Positions 22,654-31,111 are shown, counted from the stretch's first letter. The stretch: DNA of 33,819 nucleotides from Candidatus Zambryskiibacteriota bacterium (GCA_003233455.1 QILQ01000052.1:1-33819), one strand, 5' to 3'. Made by a program: numbers and translations. The notes: generated from the letters alone by a model not told the origin.

Positions 22654-24256
22654 ATTTAAATAACGCCGATTGTGTAACTTCTTTATTTTGATGTTGAGTA
22701 GCTTTCTGAAAAAGATTTGTGATACTTTCGATATTTAATTTTTCATAATCAGCCACCTGTGATCCGTCGAAAATTTTACTAATTACCACACCCACAAATA
22801 AATCATAAGCTTTGTTAAGATTGAATAATTTACCATTATTTTCCCCTAAATACTTTATGATTTCATCAGCAATTTCATTAGGATATGCAACTTTTTTACT
22901 TGAAGTTTTGATCTTATTTCTCCTATTCTTGAATGTAACATAGAAATCCGATTTGGGGGAGAATTTTGCCCAGTTTTTGTTGTATGGACTTCCAAAGGTA
23001 TCGTAAGATGAAATGTCTACCAATTCCATTCCATTATCCCTTATTAATTCCGCCAAATTTATCCAAATCTTCAAATCCTTATTTTGAAAAGCTAAGGTAA
23101 AATAAGCATTCTTTTTTAAAACTCTTCTGACTTCACTAATAAAAGAAACGAGTTGATTATAATATTCGTTTATTCCTTTATTCTGAACAGGATTGATGAT
23201 CACTTCTTTATCTATATTAAATTCTTTATTAAGCCAACAATTCCAAATATATGAAAGTTCTGAATATTGGATAGTATCCCCGTAAGGAGGGTCTGTAATT
23301 AAATAATTTATGCTTGATGGTTTGACCTCAGACATTTTTAAGGATGACTTATTGTAAAGCTTTGATCTAGGTTTAGAAATCTGGTTTTGTGAGGCTTTTT
23401 CTGCAATGACCTCTTTCGCCATTTTGACATTATTAACACGATCAACAAATCTCCACCACACATTTTCTTCGATAAAGTCGTCCGGAATCCAAAAATTATT
23501 TACACTAAGAGGGCGGACATTTTCAGCCTTCAATTTGCTTACGTGCAATAAGGTATTAGTAAAGGCAAGCACAAACAACTTTTTATTTTTTAAGGATAAG
23601 TTGTTGATTGTATTATAAAGCAGGGCTAATGATAATAAATTTCTCTTTGAGAACATATCCGATACACGACGTACGCCTTTATATGAAAATCTGTCTTTAT
23701 AAAATTTACTTGGGAAATCTTTATCTGGGTAATTTAAATTTTCTGGGAATTTTATATTTGGCTTTATCTTATTTTTTGATAAGGTAACCTTTTCTTTATT
23801 TTGGAAATTTTCGTTGGCAATTATAGCGTTATAATCTTTTTCATTTTTTTTACCTAAAATAGTGTAAAGAATATATTTGTCTTTTATTTTGTAAAGAGAC
23901 ATTATTTTTTTTCTCACTGCCTTTTCAATCATTCTGAATTCCTTTTCAAGAAGTGCCTGGTCATAACTAATATTTAGTGAATTCTGTGTAAGAAAAACTG
24001 CAAAAGGATTTAGATCATATCCGATAAAATTTCTACCAGCGAGTATTGACTGTAATCCAATAATTCCACTACCACAAAATGGATCCAAAACTAAATCATT
24101 TTCCTTTGAAAATTTCTGAATATATCGATCAATAACAAACCATGGTTTCCTTGACCAATATTTATGAAGTTTGGCGACACGAGAATACTTCCTGTCATAC
24201 CCAATAGCATTTATATCGATCAGATTATTTACAATTTGTGGGAGAGTTAAAGACAT
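22640..24256 (-). CDS. DNA methyltransferase (N6-adenine or N4-cytosine), large
   Basis: A 538-aa protein. SAM-binding motif I is VLDPFCGSGIIGLQ at ~56-69, followed by FIGYDLNPFA. The catalytic TDPPYGDTIQYSELSYIW begins at 321. About 240 residues, including a lysine-rich stretch, lie between them and may hold the target-recognition region, so the order is motif I, insert, motif IV. The start is 1 bp from the stop of the other methyltransferase. Two methyltransferases in one operon usually protect the two strands of an asymmetric site. Confidence 0.85.
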   Translation of the reverse strand: MSLTLPQIVNNLIDINAIGYDRKYSRVAKLHKYWSRKPWFVIDRYIQKFSKENDLVLDPFCGSGIIGLQSILAGRNFIGYDLNPFAVFLTQNSLNISYDQALLEKEFRMIEKAVRKKIMSLYKIKDKYILYTILGKKNEKDYNAIIANENFQNKEKVTLSKNKIKPNIKFPENLNYPDKDFPSKFYKDRFSYKGVRRVSDMFSKRNLLSLALLYNTINNLSLKNKKLFVLAFTNTLLHVSKLKAENVRPLSVNNFWIPDDFIEENVWWRFVDRVNNVKMAKEVIAEKASQNQISKPRSKLYNKSSLKMSEVKPSSINYLITDPPYGDTIQYSELSYIWNCWLNKEFNIDKEVIINPVQNKGINEYYNQLVSFISEVRRVLKKNAYFTLAFQNKDLKIWINLAELIRDNGMELVDISSYDTFGSPYNKNWAKFSPKSDFYVTFKNRRNKIKTSSKKVAYPNEIADEIIKYLGENNGKLFNLNKAYDLFVGVVISKIFDGSQVADYEKLNIESITNLFQKATQHQNKEVTQSALFKFEHI

Positions 24257-24257
24257 A

Positions 24258-25280
24258 TTATTTCTTTTTAAAAATTAGGCAGTAGTGATGAAGGATATTA
24301 CTAGCCCATGCCGAAGGATAACCATAAGGGGCAAGTCCTACCTTATCTTGTATCCAAAGTTTTTCATCTTTAAGCTGATATTTTTTGGAAAGAATCCGCG
24401 CTAAATCCCATGCTAAAGGGTACATTTTGCCTTCTTTTTTAATATTTTTAACAATAACAGTCAGATACCCACCATCTTTGAGTAAATCAAAAATATCAAA
24501 ATAGATTTTAGCCAATCTTTCTAGAAATAATTCATAATCTTCAACATTGCCTAAATCATCTTGGTGCTCTGAATAATTCACATCAAAACCATTCTTAGTT
24601 CTATCAGTCTTAAAATTTTTTGTGCTTCGATTTAAAACATTCCAGTATGGTGGTGATGATATTGAGTAATCAATTTTTGGTAGATTAAGTTTCTTGATAT
24701 CTTCAGCATTTTTATTGAAAATATTTTTTTTAAATTCGGGCGTTCTTTTTATAGATAGTTTGTAATATTTCTTGTTCAATTCAATTCCGTAGCCAACTCT
24801 ACCAGTACGTTTACAAGCAACAAGAGTGCTTCCAATCCCACAAAAAGGGTCTAGAACATTTTCGCCTTTTTTAGTGAAAAATTTTACAAAATCCTCAATC
24901 ATTGTTGGTGAAAATGTAGCTGGGTGATCTTGGGTGTTGGGGGATATTTCTCGTTCTTCTTTTAAATCTTTTTGTAAAGCATTAAAAATAAACCAGCTAC
25001 AGCTAAATTTTACCCACTCCTTGCCAGTCATGTTATTTAAATGATTAGACAGATCATAAGCACCGTTTTCGGGATCAATTAAAATAGCATTAGCTTTTTC
25101 AATATCACCACTAGGATTGTATAGAGCAACGTCTTGCCATTTCTCCAAAAAATATTCTGGTATCAATTTTTTTCTTGTTTTGTAAATTTCAGCAAGTTTC
25201 TTCTTCGCTAGTTTATTTTTCTCTTTATCCAAAACAGGTACAACCTGTTTTTTATCTTTGTAATAAAAATAATTCTTCAT
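24258..25280 (-). CDS. DNA methyltransferase, SPPYW type
   Basis: A 340-aa protein. Motif I is NVLDPFCGIGST at 141-152, followed by GRVGYGIELNKKYY. The catalytic motif is SISSPPYWNVL at 206-216, only ~60 residues later, so the target-recognition part must be N-terminal (residues 1-~120) or after residue 230. SPPYW is common in N4-cytosine and some N6-adenine enzymes. It overlaps the radC stop by 4 bp and is followed at once by the second methyltransferase. Confidence 0.85.
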   Translation of the reverse strand: MKNYFYYKDKKQVVPVLDKEKNKLAKKKLAEIYKTRKKLIPEYFLEKWQDVALYNPSGDIEKANAILIDPENGAYDLSNHLNNMTGKEWVKFSCSWFIFNALQKDLKEEREISPNTQDHPATFSPTMIEDFVKFFTKKGENVLDPFCGIGSTLVACKRTGRVGYGIELNKKYYKLSIKRTPEFKKNIFNKNAEDIKKLNLPKIDYSISSPPYWNVLNRSTKNFKTDRTKNGFDVNYSEHQDDLGNVEDYELFLERLAKIYFDIFDLLKDGGYLTVIVKNIKKEGKMYPLAWDLARILSKKYQLKDEKLWIQDKVGLAPYGYPSAWASNILHHYCLIFKKK

Positions 25281-25939
25281 ATTAATTTCTCATTCTTAAA
25301 ACTAAAATAATTGCTTTTTGTGACAATAATATGATCTATTATTTCAATACCTAAAATCTTACCCGCTTCTGTTAACTGTCTAGTGGTTTCTAAATCATCT
25401 TCTGATGCTTCTGAATCTCCAGATGGATGATTATGGGCAATTATTATCTGTGCGGCTAGATAACGTACTGCTGGCTCAAATACTTCTCTAGGATGGACAA
25501 GATTACCGTTTAGGGAACCAATGGAAATAATTTCGCGTTTGATTTCTTGATTTCTGGAGTCAAGGAAGAAAATAACAAAATGCTCCTTTTTGTGGTCACG
25601 TAAATCTTTGAGTTCGTCCCAAACATCTTTTGGGGATAGAAGCAAGGATGATTGTTTGTTTTGCAAAAGTCGTCGACCTAGTTCGAAACAAGCGACAATC
25701 TCACATGCTTTTGCACTACCCAAACCAAAAGTATCTTTTAACTCCTTAACATTTGCCTTACTTAATCCATCGCCACTAAACTTTTTGAGTATTTTATTTG
25801 AAAGTTCTACAACATTCACTCCTTTCGTACCAGTTCCCAAAAGAATTGCCAAAAGTTCTGAATTTGAAAGTCGTTCAGGTCCATATTTTCCAAGCTTTTC
25901 TCGTGGTCTATCAATTTTTGGTAAGTCTTTTATTTTCAT
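25277..25939 (-). CDS. radC: RadC-family JAMM/MPN+ protein
   Basis: About 220 aa from the start MKIKDLPKIDRPREKL. The frame is open further up to 26005, but the family begins here. An N-terminal helix-hairpin-helix region (LSNSELLAILLGTGTKG, then KDTFGLGSAKACEIVA) precedes the JAMM zinc site IIIAHNHPSGDSEASEDD, with the two His, Ser and Asp ligands intact. RadC proteins are widespread in mobile elements and are probably metal-dependent nucleases or peptidases of uncertain function. Here it is the first gene of the restriction operon, overlaps the first methyltransferase by 4 bp, and diverges from the second recombinase across ~146 bp. Confidence 0.88.
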   Translation of the reverse strand: MKIKDLPKIDRPREKLGKYGPERLSNSELLAILLGTGTKGVNVVELSNKILKKFSGDGLSKANVKELKDTFGLGSAKACEIVACFELGRRLLQNKQSSLLLSPKDVWDELKDLRDHKKEHFVIFFLDSRNQEIKREIISIGSLNGNLVHPREVFEPAVRYLAAQIIIAHNHPSGDSEASEDDLETTRQLTEAGKILGIEIIDHIIVTKSNYFSFKNEKLI

Positions 25940-25990
25940 AATTAGCTTTATTTTAGCAGTTTTTACACATTTTGGTAGGCTGTTTGATAG

Positions 25991-26030
25991 TAGCTTAAAA
26001 CACATTTTTAAAGAAATAAGTTGCCAACAG
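25991..26030. repeat. degenerate 40-bp site resembling the 59-bp repeat end
   Basis: TAGCTTA at 25991-25997 and AGTTGCCAACAG at 26019-26030 have the same order, orientation and exact 40-bp overall span as TAGCTTA...AGTTACCAACAG, which ends both 59-bp repeats. The interior is not conserved. The 12-base right end differs at one position. It sits in the 146-bp gap between radC and the second recombinase, the place where large serine integrases often keep an attachment site. Confidence 0.4.
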
Positions 26031-26048
26031 TTTGTCTACTACGGGTCT

Positions 26049-26067
26049 TGGACTAAGTTCGAGTCCA
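26049..26067 (+). promoter_or_regulatory. TGGACT/AGTCCA hairpin with T-loop-like core
   Basis: TGGACT (26049-26054) pairs with AGTCCA (26062-26067) around AAGTTCG, 19 bp before the recombinase ATG. GTTCGAGTCC inside it equals the T-loop sequence of both tRNAs in this window. The flanks do not fold as a tRNA. It may be a recombinase site or a translational control hairpin. Confidence 0.35.
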
Positions 26068-26085
26068 GCGTCATTCATTAAGTAT

Positions 26086-27417
26086 ATGGAAAATACAATG
26101 ATACAAGTGCCAAATGGGACCGTGGCACCCGAAATACAAGGCCCCGTAAAGTATGTACTATATGCCAGAAAAAGTTCGGAGGCTGACGAAAAGCAAGCCC
26201 TTTCGATAGATAGTCAAGTAAAAGAAATGTTGGCTATATCAGAAAGAGAAAAATTAGATATAGTCGACATACGAAGAGAGGCACATTCGGCAAAAGATTC
26301 TGGACAAAGACCAGTGTTCCAGGAAATCCTCAAAGACTTAAGAACTGGTAGATACACCGGAATCCTAACTTGGGCACCAGATAGATTAAGCCGTAATGCC
26401 GGCGATTTAGGAAGTTTGGTAGACCTTATGGATCAAAAACTTCTACGGAAAATTAGAACTTATGGGCAGAAATTTACTAATAATCCAAATGAGAAATTTC
26501 TACTAATGATTCTCTGTAGCCAAGCAAAATTAGAGAATGATAATAAAAGTGTAAATGTAAAAAGAGGTTTAAGAATGAGATGTGAAATGGGACTCTGGCC
26601 GGCACCTGCACCGACTGGGTATTTAAACGAAAAGAAAATTGATAGGAAAGGATATGTAATGGTAGATCCAGAAAGAGGCCCTGTTATGAGACAAATGTTT
26701 GAAAAAGTAGCTTATGAGGGATGGAGTGGAAGAAAGATTTATAACTGGCTTAAGTTTGATATGAATTTTAGAAGTGCGACGAGTAATAAACCTTTAACCT
26801 TAAGCAATATATACAGGTTATTACAGACTCCTTTCTACTATGGAGTCTTTGAATATCCAACTAAAAGTGGTAATTGGTATACAGGCAAGCATACACCTCT
26901 TATAACCAAAAAATTGTTCGAGAAAACCAGAGAAAAGCTGTTAAGATCGGAGATTAAAAATATAGACAAACAATTTGCTTTCTCAAGAATGATAATTTGT
27001 GGTATGTGCGGATCTGGGGTAACAGCAGATGAAAAATGGAAACCGCTTAAAAACGGAGGCCGAGCCCACTACATCTATTATGGATGTAATAGATCACGAG
27101 ATATTACTTGTAAATGTGGATATATACGGGAAGAGGAGATAATAAAACAACTTGTAGACCTCATAGGAGAGCTTGATATGGACCAAAATTTTATAAAGAG
27201 AAAATTTGAGGAAGAACGCGAGCGAGCCATAAAATTCCAAAGGAAATTCTATGGATCCGAAACTCCTAATCTATCCAAAACAGAGTTTGATCCCAAACAA
27301 TATTCTAAACATGTCCTAACTCAAGGTACGATTGAAGAGAAAAGAGAATTAATAAGTGGAGTGAGAAATAAAATTGTGTTGAGAAATAAGGTTATCACTT
27401 TATCCAATCAGATTTAA
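26086..27417 (+). CDS. second large serine recombinase
   Basis: About 443 aa from ATG 26086 (a TTG at 26032 and ATG 26098 are in frame, without clear ribosome binding sites). Catalytic region: KYVLYARKSSEADEKQALS, then LTWAPDRLSRNAGDLGS. A recombinase domain follows (SVNVKRGLRMRCEMG...APTGYLNEKK), then the zinc ribbon IICGMCGSG...YGCNRSRDITCKC and a short charged coiled region. The architecture equals that of the recombinase at 1220-2785, but the two sequences are clearly diverged. It diverges from radC and is convergent with the HEPN-like gene, whose stop it overlaps by 23 bp. It may have brought in the restriction island or may act on the 59-bp repeats. Confidence 0.88.
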   Translation: MENTMIQVPNGTVAPEIQGPVKYVLYARKSSEADEKQALSIDSQVKEMLAISEREKLDIVDIRREAHSAKDSGQRPVFQEILKDLRTGRYTGILTWAPDRLSRNAGDLGSLVDLMDQKLLRKIRTYGQKFTNNPNEKFLLMILCSQAKLENDNKSVNVKRGLRMRCEMGLWPAPAPTGYLNEKKIDRKGYVMVDPERGPVMRQMFEKVAYEGWSGRKIYNWLKFDMNFRSATSNKPLTLSNIYRLLQTPFYYGVFEYPTKSGNWYTGKHTPLITKKLFEKTREKLLRSEIKNIDKQFAFSRMIICGMCGSGVTADEKWKPLKNGGRAHYIYYGCNRSRDITCKCGYIREEEIIKQLVDLIGELDMDQNFIKRKFEEERERAIKFQRKFYGSETPNLSKTEFDPKQYSKHVLTQGTIEEKRELISGVRNKIVLRNKVITLSNQI

Positions 27418-28945
27418 TACTCCAATCCTGTTTTGGAAAAATAGAAAGGGTTGACGTAAAAAGAGTTGATGTTGGATCTTCCATACTGATAATTATTGTT
27501 CTAACCTTTTTATCTTTATTTTTAGGAGGAAATGTGGATATTCTAGAAGCATCTTTATAAATCTCGTATTTCATACTAAATACAAACTTATAGCCAAAAT
27601 TTTGAATTTCTTCTACAAAATCATTTATTACGTTTAGACCTTCCTTAACAGACTCTATATCTTTATTTTGTAAAAATAAAGTTCCGTCATAAATATATTC
27701 GTTTTCAGTATTGTAGATATTTTTGATTTCAATACGCGGAAATCCTTTATTAGGTTTGTTATAAACTTCTCCTTTAAAGATTTGTTCCTTACTTTTTAAG
27801 ATAAATTCTATTGCTAAATGTCCTGTAGCATATATATAAAATAAAGCTCCGCGTACTATTTTGTCCTCAACAATTTTAGACACTTCACTCTCTATCAATT
27901 CTCCATGACGATTTAAAACTATGGGCCTCCAATACCCATATTCGTTGTATCTAGTATCTGTTTGTTCAAAAGGTTTACCATCAACTACCCAAGAGTGTGC
28001 TTCCTGATACTTATTCAAATCACCAACATTAAGAGAAATGCCTTCTTTTTCACACATAAAATTTAAACCTTTTGTCCCTTCATAATCCTCCCTTTCAAAA
28101 AAGGCGTGAGTTCCACTTGGAAAATGAACTTTAAATCCAGACAATAATTCTTCTGAATTAGTTAATATTTCAACAACCTCAAAATTTGGTCTTATGTGGT
28201 ATTTTTTACCATTCCCAATTGCTCTTCGAGCATTTCTATAAGTTATAAAAAATGCTGAATAAAATGCAAAACATTTTGCCAGAATACTCGATAATTCTTC
28301 AAGATTAACTATTTCTGTTGTCGGATTTCCTTCTTCTATAATTCGAAATTCATTTTCAGTGATGGTGTAGTCTGAATGATAAAATGCATTTCTTATGTCA
28401 TTTCTAAAATAACCATCAATTATTTCAAGTAAATTATCTTCTCCACATTTTTGTGCTAACTCTCTTAAATGTTCTATCTTTTTCTTTGGAGAAGGTGGTC
28501 TACTTTTACCAAATAAACCCTGTTTTCCAATTGGAGTTGCGAGACGTGAAAATGGTCTAAATTTATAAGGTTGCTCTTGGCAACAACGAAGTAAATTTGC
28601 AAGGATTTCATAAGGGGCAGACATTTCTGTAGAATGGCAATATAAAAGCATACCTAGTTGTATTGATCTTTTTTCCATCCCTTTTTGTTTCTGAAGAGAA
28701 CGTAGCATTTCACTAAAATCCATTATGGCTTCTTCTGCCTCTACAAAAGCATCCCAATGACCACTTGTAATACCTTGTACTCGGAGAAGTGTGTATAAAA
28801 AATCAAAGCCAGAAGTATTTCCTGCACGAAAAAATAAATGATCAAAATATTTCAAATACTCCTCGGTATATTTATCTATTTTGAGAGAATCTTCTTTCTT
28901 AAATATATTCTTAAGAAATTTTTTTATATTGGTAAAAAAATTCAT
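27395..28945 (-). CDS. large HEPN-motif protein of unknown function
   Basis: A 516-aa protein. The N-terminal ~260 residues are helical and contain YFRNDIRNAFYHSDYTI (Arg 185, Asn 186, His 190), a strong match to the RNxxxH core of HEPN ribonuclease domains, with the usual preceding helix (KKIEHLRELAQKCGEDNLLEIIDG). The remainder (~265-516) is mixed alpha/beta without recognised motif. It stands alone on the minus strand, with its start 50 bp from tRNA-Gln, beside a serine recombinase in a defence-type region. A role as an RNA-cleaving abortive-infection protein is plausible but unproven. The N-terminus (FLKNIFKKEDS) is basic and amphipathic. Confidence 0.5.
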   Translation of the reverse strand: MNFFTNIKKFLKNIFKKEDSLKIDKYTEEYLKYFDHLFFRAGNTSGFDFLYTLLRVQGITSGHWDAFVEAEEAIMDFSEMLRSLQKQKGMEKRSIQLGMLLYCHSTEMSAPYEILANLLRCCQEQPYKFRPFSRLATPIGKQGLFGKSRPPSPKKKIEHLRELAQKCGEDNLLEIIDGYFRNDIRNAFYHSDYTITENEFRIIEEGNPTTEIVNLEELSSILAKCFAFYSAFFITYRNARRAIGNGKKYHIRPNFEVVEILTNSEELLSGFKVHFPSGTHAFFEREDYEGTKGLNFMCEKEGISLNVGDLNKYQEAHSWVVDGKPFEQTDTRYNEYGYWRPIVLNRHGELIESEVSKIVEDKIVRGALFYIYATGHLAIEFILKSKEQIFKGEVYNKPNKGFPRIEIKNIYNTENEYIYDGTLFLQNKDIESVKEGLNVINDFVEEIQNFGYKFVFSMKYEIYKDASRISTFPPKNKDKKVRTIIISMEDPTSTLFTSTLSIFPKQDWSIKSDWIK

Positions 28946-28995
28946 AAATTAAAAAACAACGCTCTCCGGTCGCCTCGATAACGCGCTGACTCGTG

Positions 28996-29066
28996 CTGCC
29001 CGACAGGGACTCGAACCCCGATTTCCTGGACCAAAACCAGGCGTCCTACCATTAGACGATCAGGCA
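28996..29066 (-). tRNA. tRNA-Gln (anticodon UUG)
   Basis: The 71-nt cloverleaf folds fully: acceptor TGCCTGA/TCGGGCA with one G-U, D-arm GTCT/GGAC with the GGTA loop, anticodon stem CCTGG/CCAGG with loop TTTTGGT (anticodon TTG), a 4-nt variable loop, T-arm CGGGG/CCCTG with TTCGAGT, and discriminator G. The CCA end is not encoded. A tRNA 3' end bordering a HEPN gene and a recombinase region is a plausible integration spot. Confidence 0.93.
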
Positions 29067-29118
29067 ATATTTTTTGACCCTTTATTTATACCTTTATAAA
29101 CCTTGTTCGTCCAGCCAA

Positions 29119-29826
29119 TTATTTTTGAAGATAATGTTCTAAAGTATATATCCAGTCTTCATCTTCGTTTCCAGACGCAAGTTTTTGTTTTAACAGCCAT
29201 TCTAAATAGCCTCTGTCATTTTTTATAACTTCTTCAATTTTTTCGTCTTTATGTTTACCAAAATTAAATTTTGTGAATAATGATGGAGTATTTGAAATTT
29301 CAATCATCTTTTGGATAGCTTTTTCATCTGCAGGCAATATTTCTTTAATTTTTGATAACAATCTTTCAAAAATTGCTTGCAATACATTCACATCTCCTTC
29401 CGCGTCATGAGCATTGCCAACTACTTCAAGATCAAGATAATATCTCAAAAACTGCAATCCGTATTCGGGAATAACATCATCAGTATCCAAATATCTAGCA
29501 ACACGCAAAGTACAAATACTTTTTGGAATAACAATTCCTTCCGCTTTTAACATTGCACAGTCAAATTTAGCGTTATGAGCTACCAATATTCCAGTAGAAA
29601 GTAATTTCTCCAGATCTTTTTTCATTTGACTGTTAGCGAATGGTTTTTTATCTTCAAGCATTTTATTGGTTATGTGAGTGATGCTCATAGATTTTATTGA
29701 CATTGGAAGGGGCGGTTTAAAATATTCCACTTTCGTTTCTTTTGAAGTTTTATAACAAACTTGACAAAGACGATCTTTGTCTAAAATATTTCCCGTTGTT
29801 TCTGTGTCTAAAAAAATTAATTCCAT
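29119..29826 (-). CDS. DEDDh 3'-5' exonuclease (ExoX/DnaQ-like)
   Basis: A 235-aa protein. The exonuclease motifs are Exo I FLDTETTG (Asp 7, Glu 9), Exo II VAHNAKFDCAML and Exo III GNAHDAEGDV with the general-base His. The C-terminal ~60 residues (FNFGKHKDEKIEEVIKND...YLEWLLKQ) match the small domain found after ExoX-type exonucleases. It removes 3' nucleotides from DNA, in proofreading or mismatch repair. It lies 19 bp after dnaX on the same strand, so the two are probably co-transcribed. Confidence 0.88.
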   Translation of the reverse strand: MELIFLDTETTGNILDKDRLCQVCYKTSKETKVEYFKPPLPMSIKSMSITHITNKMLEDKKPFANSQMKKDLEKLLSTGILVAHNAKFDCAMLKAEGIVIPKSICTLRVARYLDTDDVIPEYGLQFLRYYLDLEVVGNAHDAEGDVNVLQAIFERLLSKIKEILPADEKAIQKMIEISNTPSLFTKFNFGKHKDEKIEEVIKNDRGYLEWLLKQKLASGNEDEDWIYTLEHYLQK

Positions 29827-29845
29827 AAATTTATTTTATCATATT

Positions 29846-30919
29846 TTATTTTTCCTCTCCAGCGGTGTCAATAATAGCCAATTCTATAGGGAGTTCGGGA
29901 ATGGAAGCGTAAGTTTGGCGAGAGTAGGCTTCTAAAAAAGCGAGCAAGGTCTTTGAATTTATATTTTTAGCGGTTTTAGCTAATTTAAAAAGTTTTTCAA
30001 ATTCCTTCTCTCCCGTTTCATCCACTATAATACTTCTAACATCGTTGGTGTTTTTACTTTGCTTGGCTGAAATTTTTGACGAAGGAGAAGCGAAACGAAG
30101 CAAAAGAATAAAACGCAAAGAACGCAAAATCATTTTCAAAAATATTTGCATATCGGCATTTTCATTACCGGCGTCTCTTATCGCCCCAATCCCCTTTTCT
30201 GTGTTTTGTTCGGCGATACTTTCTAAAACCGTTAAAATCAAAGACTCTTTGGGAGCACCCAAAACTTTTTCTATTTCTTGGTGTGAAAGTTTTGTGTCAG
30301 CCGATGAATGCATCGCTTTTTGCAAAATTGAAAACGCGTCGCGAAAAGAACCGTCGGCCAAAGTGGCAATAAGTGAAGCGGATTTTTTTTCTATTTCATA
30401 TTTTTCGGCTTTGGTAATTTTAAGTATCGCTTCAACTAAAAATTTATGAGTCGGTTTTTTGAAAGCAAAACGTTCGCAACGAGAGACGACGGTGTCCGGC
30501 AATTTATGGACTTCGGTGGTCGCCATAATAAAAATGACATGCTTAGGTGGCTCTTCCAAAGTTTTGAGAAAAGCGTTCCAAGCTTCTTTAGTCAGCATAT
30601 GAACTTCATCCACTATATAAACTTTATATTTTGAAGAGTAAGGATAAGTATGCACCGCGTCTCTAATAGCTCTAATCTCGTCTATACCCCTATTGGAAGC
30701 GGCGTCTATTTCGTAAATATCTTCGCTGTTAATACCGAGACTTTTAGCGAAAATGCGAGCTACACTGGTTTTGCCGGTGCCTCTGCTACCGGAAAAAAGG
30801 TAAGCGTGAGCAACCTTGTTAGTCTTAACTTCATTTTCTAAAACCGAAATAATATGATCTTGTCCTTTTACTTCTTTAAAAGTTTGGGGGCGATATTTTC
30901 TATAAAGGGCGATTTCCAT
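29846..30919 (-). CDS. dnaX: DNA polymerase III gamma/tau-like clamp-loader subunit
   Basis: A 357-aa protein starting LYRKYRPQTFKEVKGQ. AAA+ motifs: Walker A FSGSRGTGKTS at 42-52, Walker B VYIVDEVHML near 104-113, sensor 1 IMATTE, and SRCERF with the arginine finger. Bacterial DnaX normally has a four-cysteine zinc module just after Walker A; here FAKSLGINSEDIYEIDAASN passes straight through with no cysteines. It also lacks the long tau tail, so it corresponds to a short gamma form. This fits reduced CPR genomes. It loads the sliding clamp at the replication fork. Confidence 0.9.
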   Translation of the reverse strand: MEIALYRKYRPQTFKEVKGQDHIISVLENEVKTNKVAHAYLFSGSRGTGKTSVARIFAKSLGINSEDIYEIDAASNRGIDEIRAIRDAVHTYPYSSKYKVYIVDEVHMLTKEAWNAFLKTLEEPPKHVIFIMATTEVHKLPDTVVSRCERFAFKKPTHKFLVEAILKITKAEKYEIEKKSASLIATLADGSFRDAFSILQKAMHSSADTKLSHQEIEKVLGAPKESLILTVLESIAEQNTEKGIGAIRDAGNENADMQIFLKMILRSLRFILLLRFASPSSKISAKQSKNTNDVRSIIVDETGEKEFEKLFKLAKTAKNINSKTLLAFLEAYSRQTYASIPELPIELAIIDTAGEEK

Positions 30920-30960
30920 ATTTCCATTCTATACTAAAATCTCTTATCTCACAAAAAACA

Positions 30961-31009
30961 AAAATACAAAATAGCTTCTAAGGCACGCTCAAGAACTATT
31001 TTGTATTTT
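30961..31009. terminator. 15-bp hairpin with T-tracts on both strands
   Basis: AAAATACAAAATAG (30961-30974) and CTATTTTGTATTTT (30996-31009) are perfect complements around a 21-nt loop, and one more A-T pair extends the stem. T-rich tails follow on both strands, so it looks like a bidirectional intrinsic terminator. It lies between two genes that diverge from it, where no terminator is expected, so it may insulate the promoters or end a short unannotated transcript. Confidence 0.5.
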
Positions 31010-31012
31010 TTT

Positions 31013-31105
31013 ATTAAAAGAAATTTACCCCAAAAGACTCTTGAAATGTCCCTGTCCCAAAGGGTCACCCTTAGAGATTTCTTTTAATTTTCTCTGTGAT
31101 AAAAT
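31013..31105 (+). promoter_or_regulatory. structured region and extended -10 promoter before ddl
   Basis: ATTAAAAGAAAT (31013-31024) is perfectly complementary to ATTTCTTTTAAT (31077-31088). The enclosed 52 bases contain CCC-AAA-GGG and AAGGG-TCA-CCCTT foldbacks. After it, TGATAAAAT (TG at 31097-31098, -10 at 31100-31105) predicts a start within a base or two of the ddl ATG at 31112, hence a leaderless or nearly leaderless mRNA. The structured part would then be upstream DNA, or belong to another transcript. Confidence 0.45.
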
Positions 31106-31111
31106 ATAATT

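Noticed and set aside
25940-26005. Longer N-terminus of RadC from 26005
   Set aside because: The extra 22 residues precede the conserved MKIKDLP start and would extend into the divergent promoter and repeat-like region.
26034-26077. A tRNA gene or tRNA pseudogene upstream of the second recombinase
   Set aside because: GTTCGAGTCC is present but the sequences on either side cannot form a T-stem, and no anticodon or acceptor stem was found.
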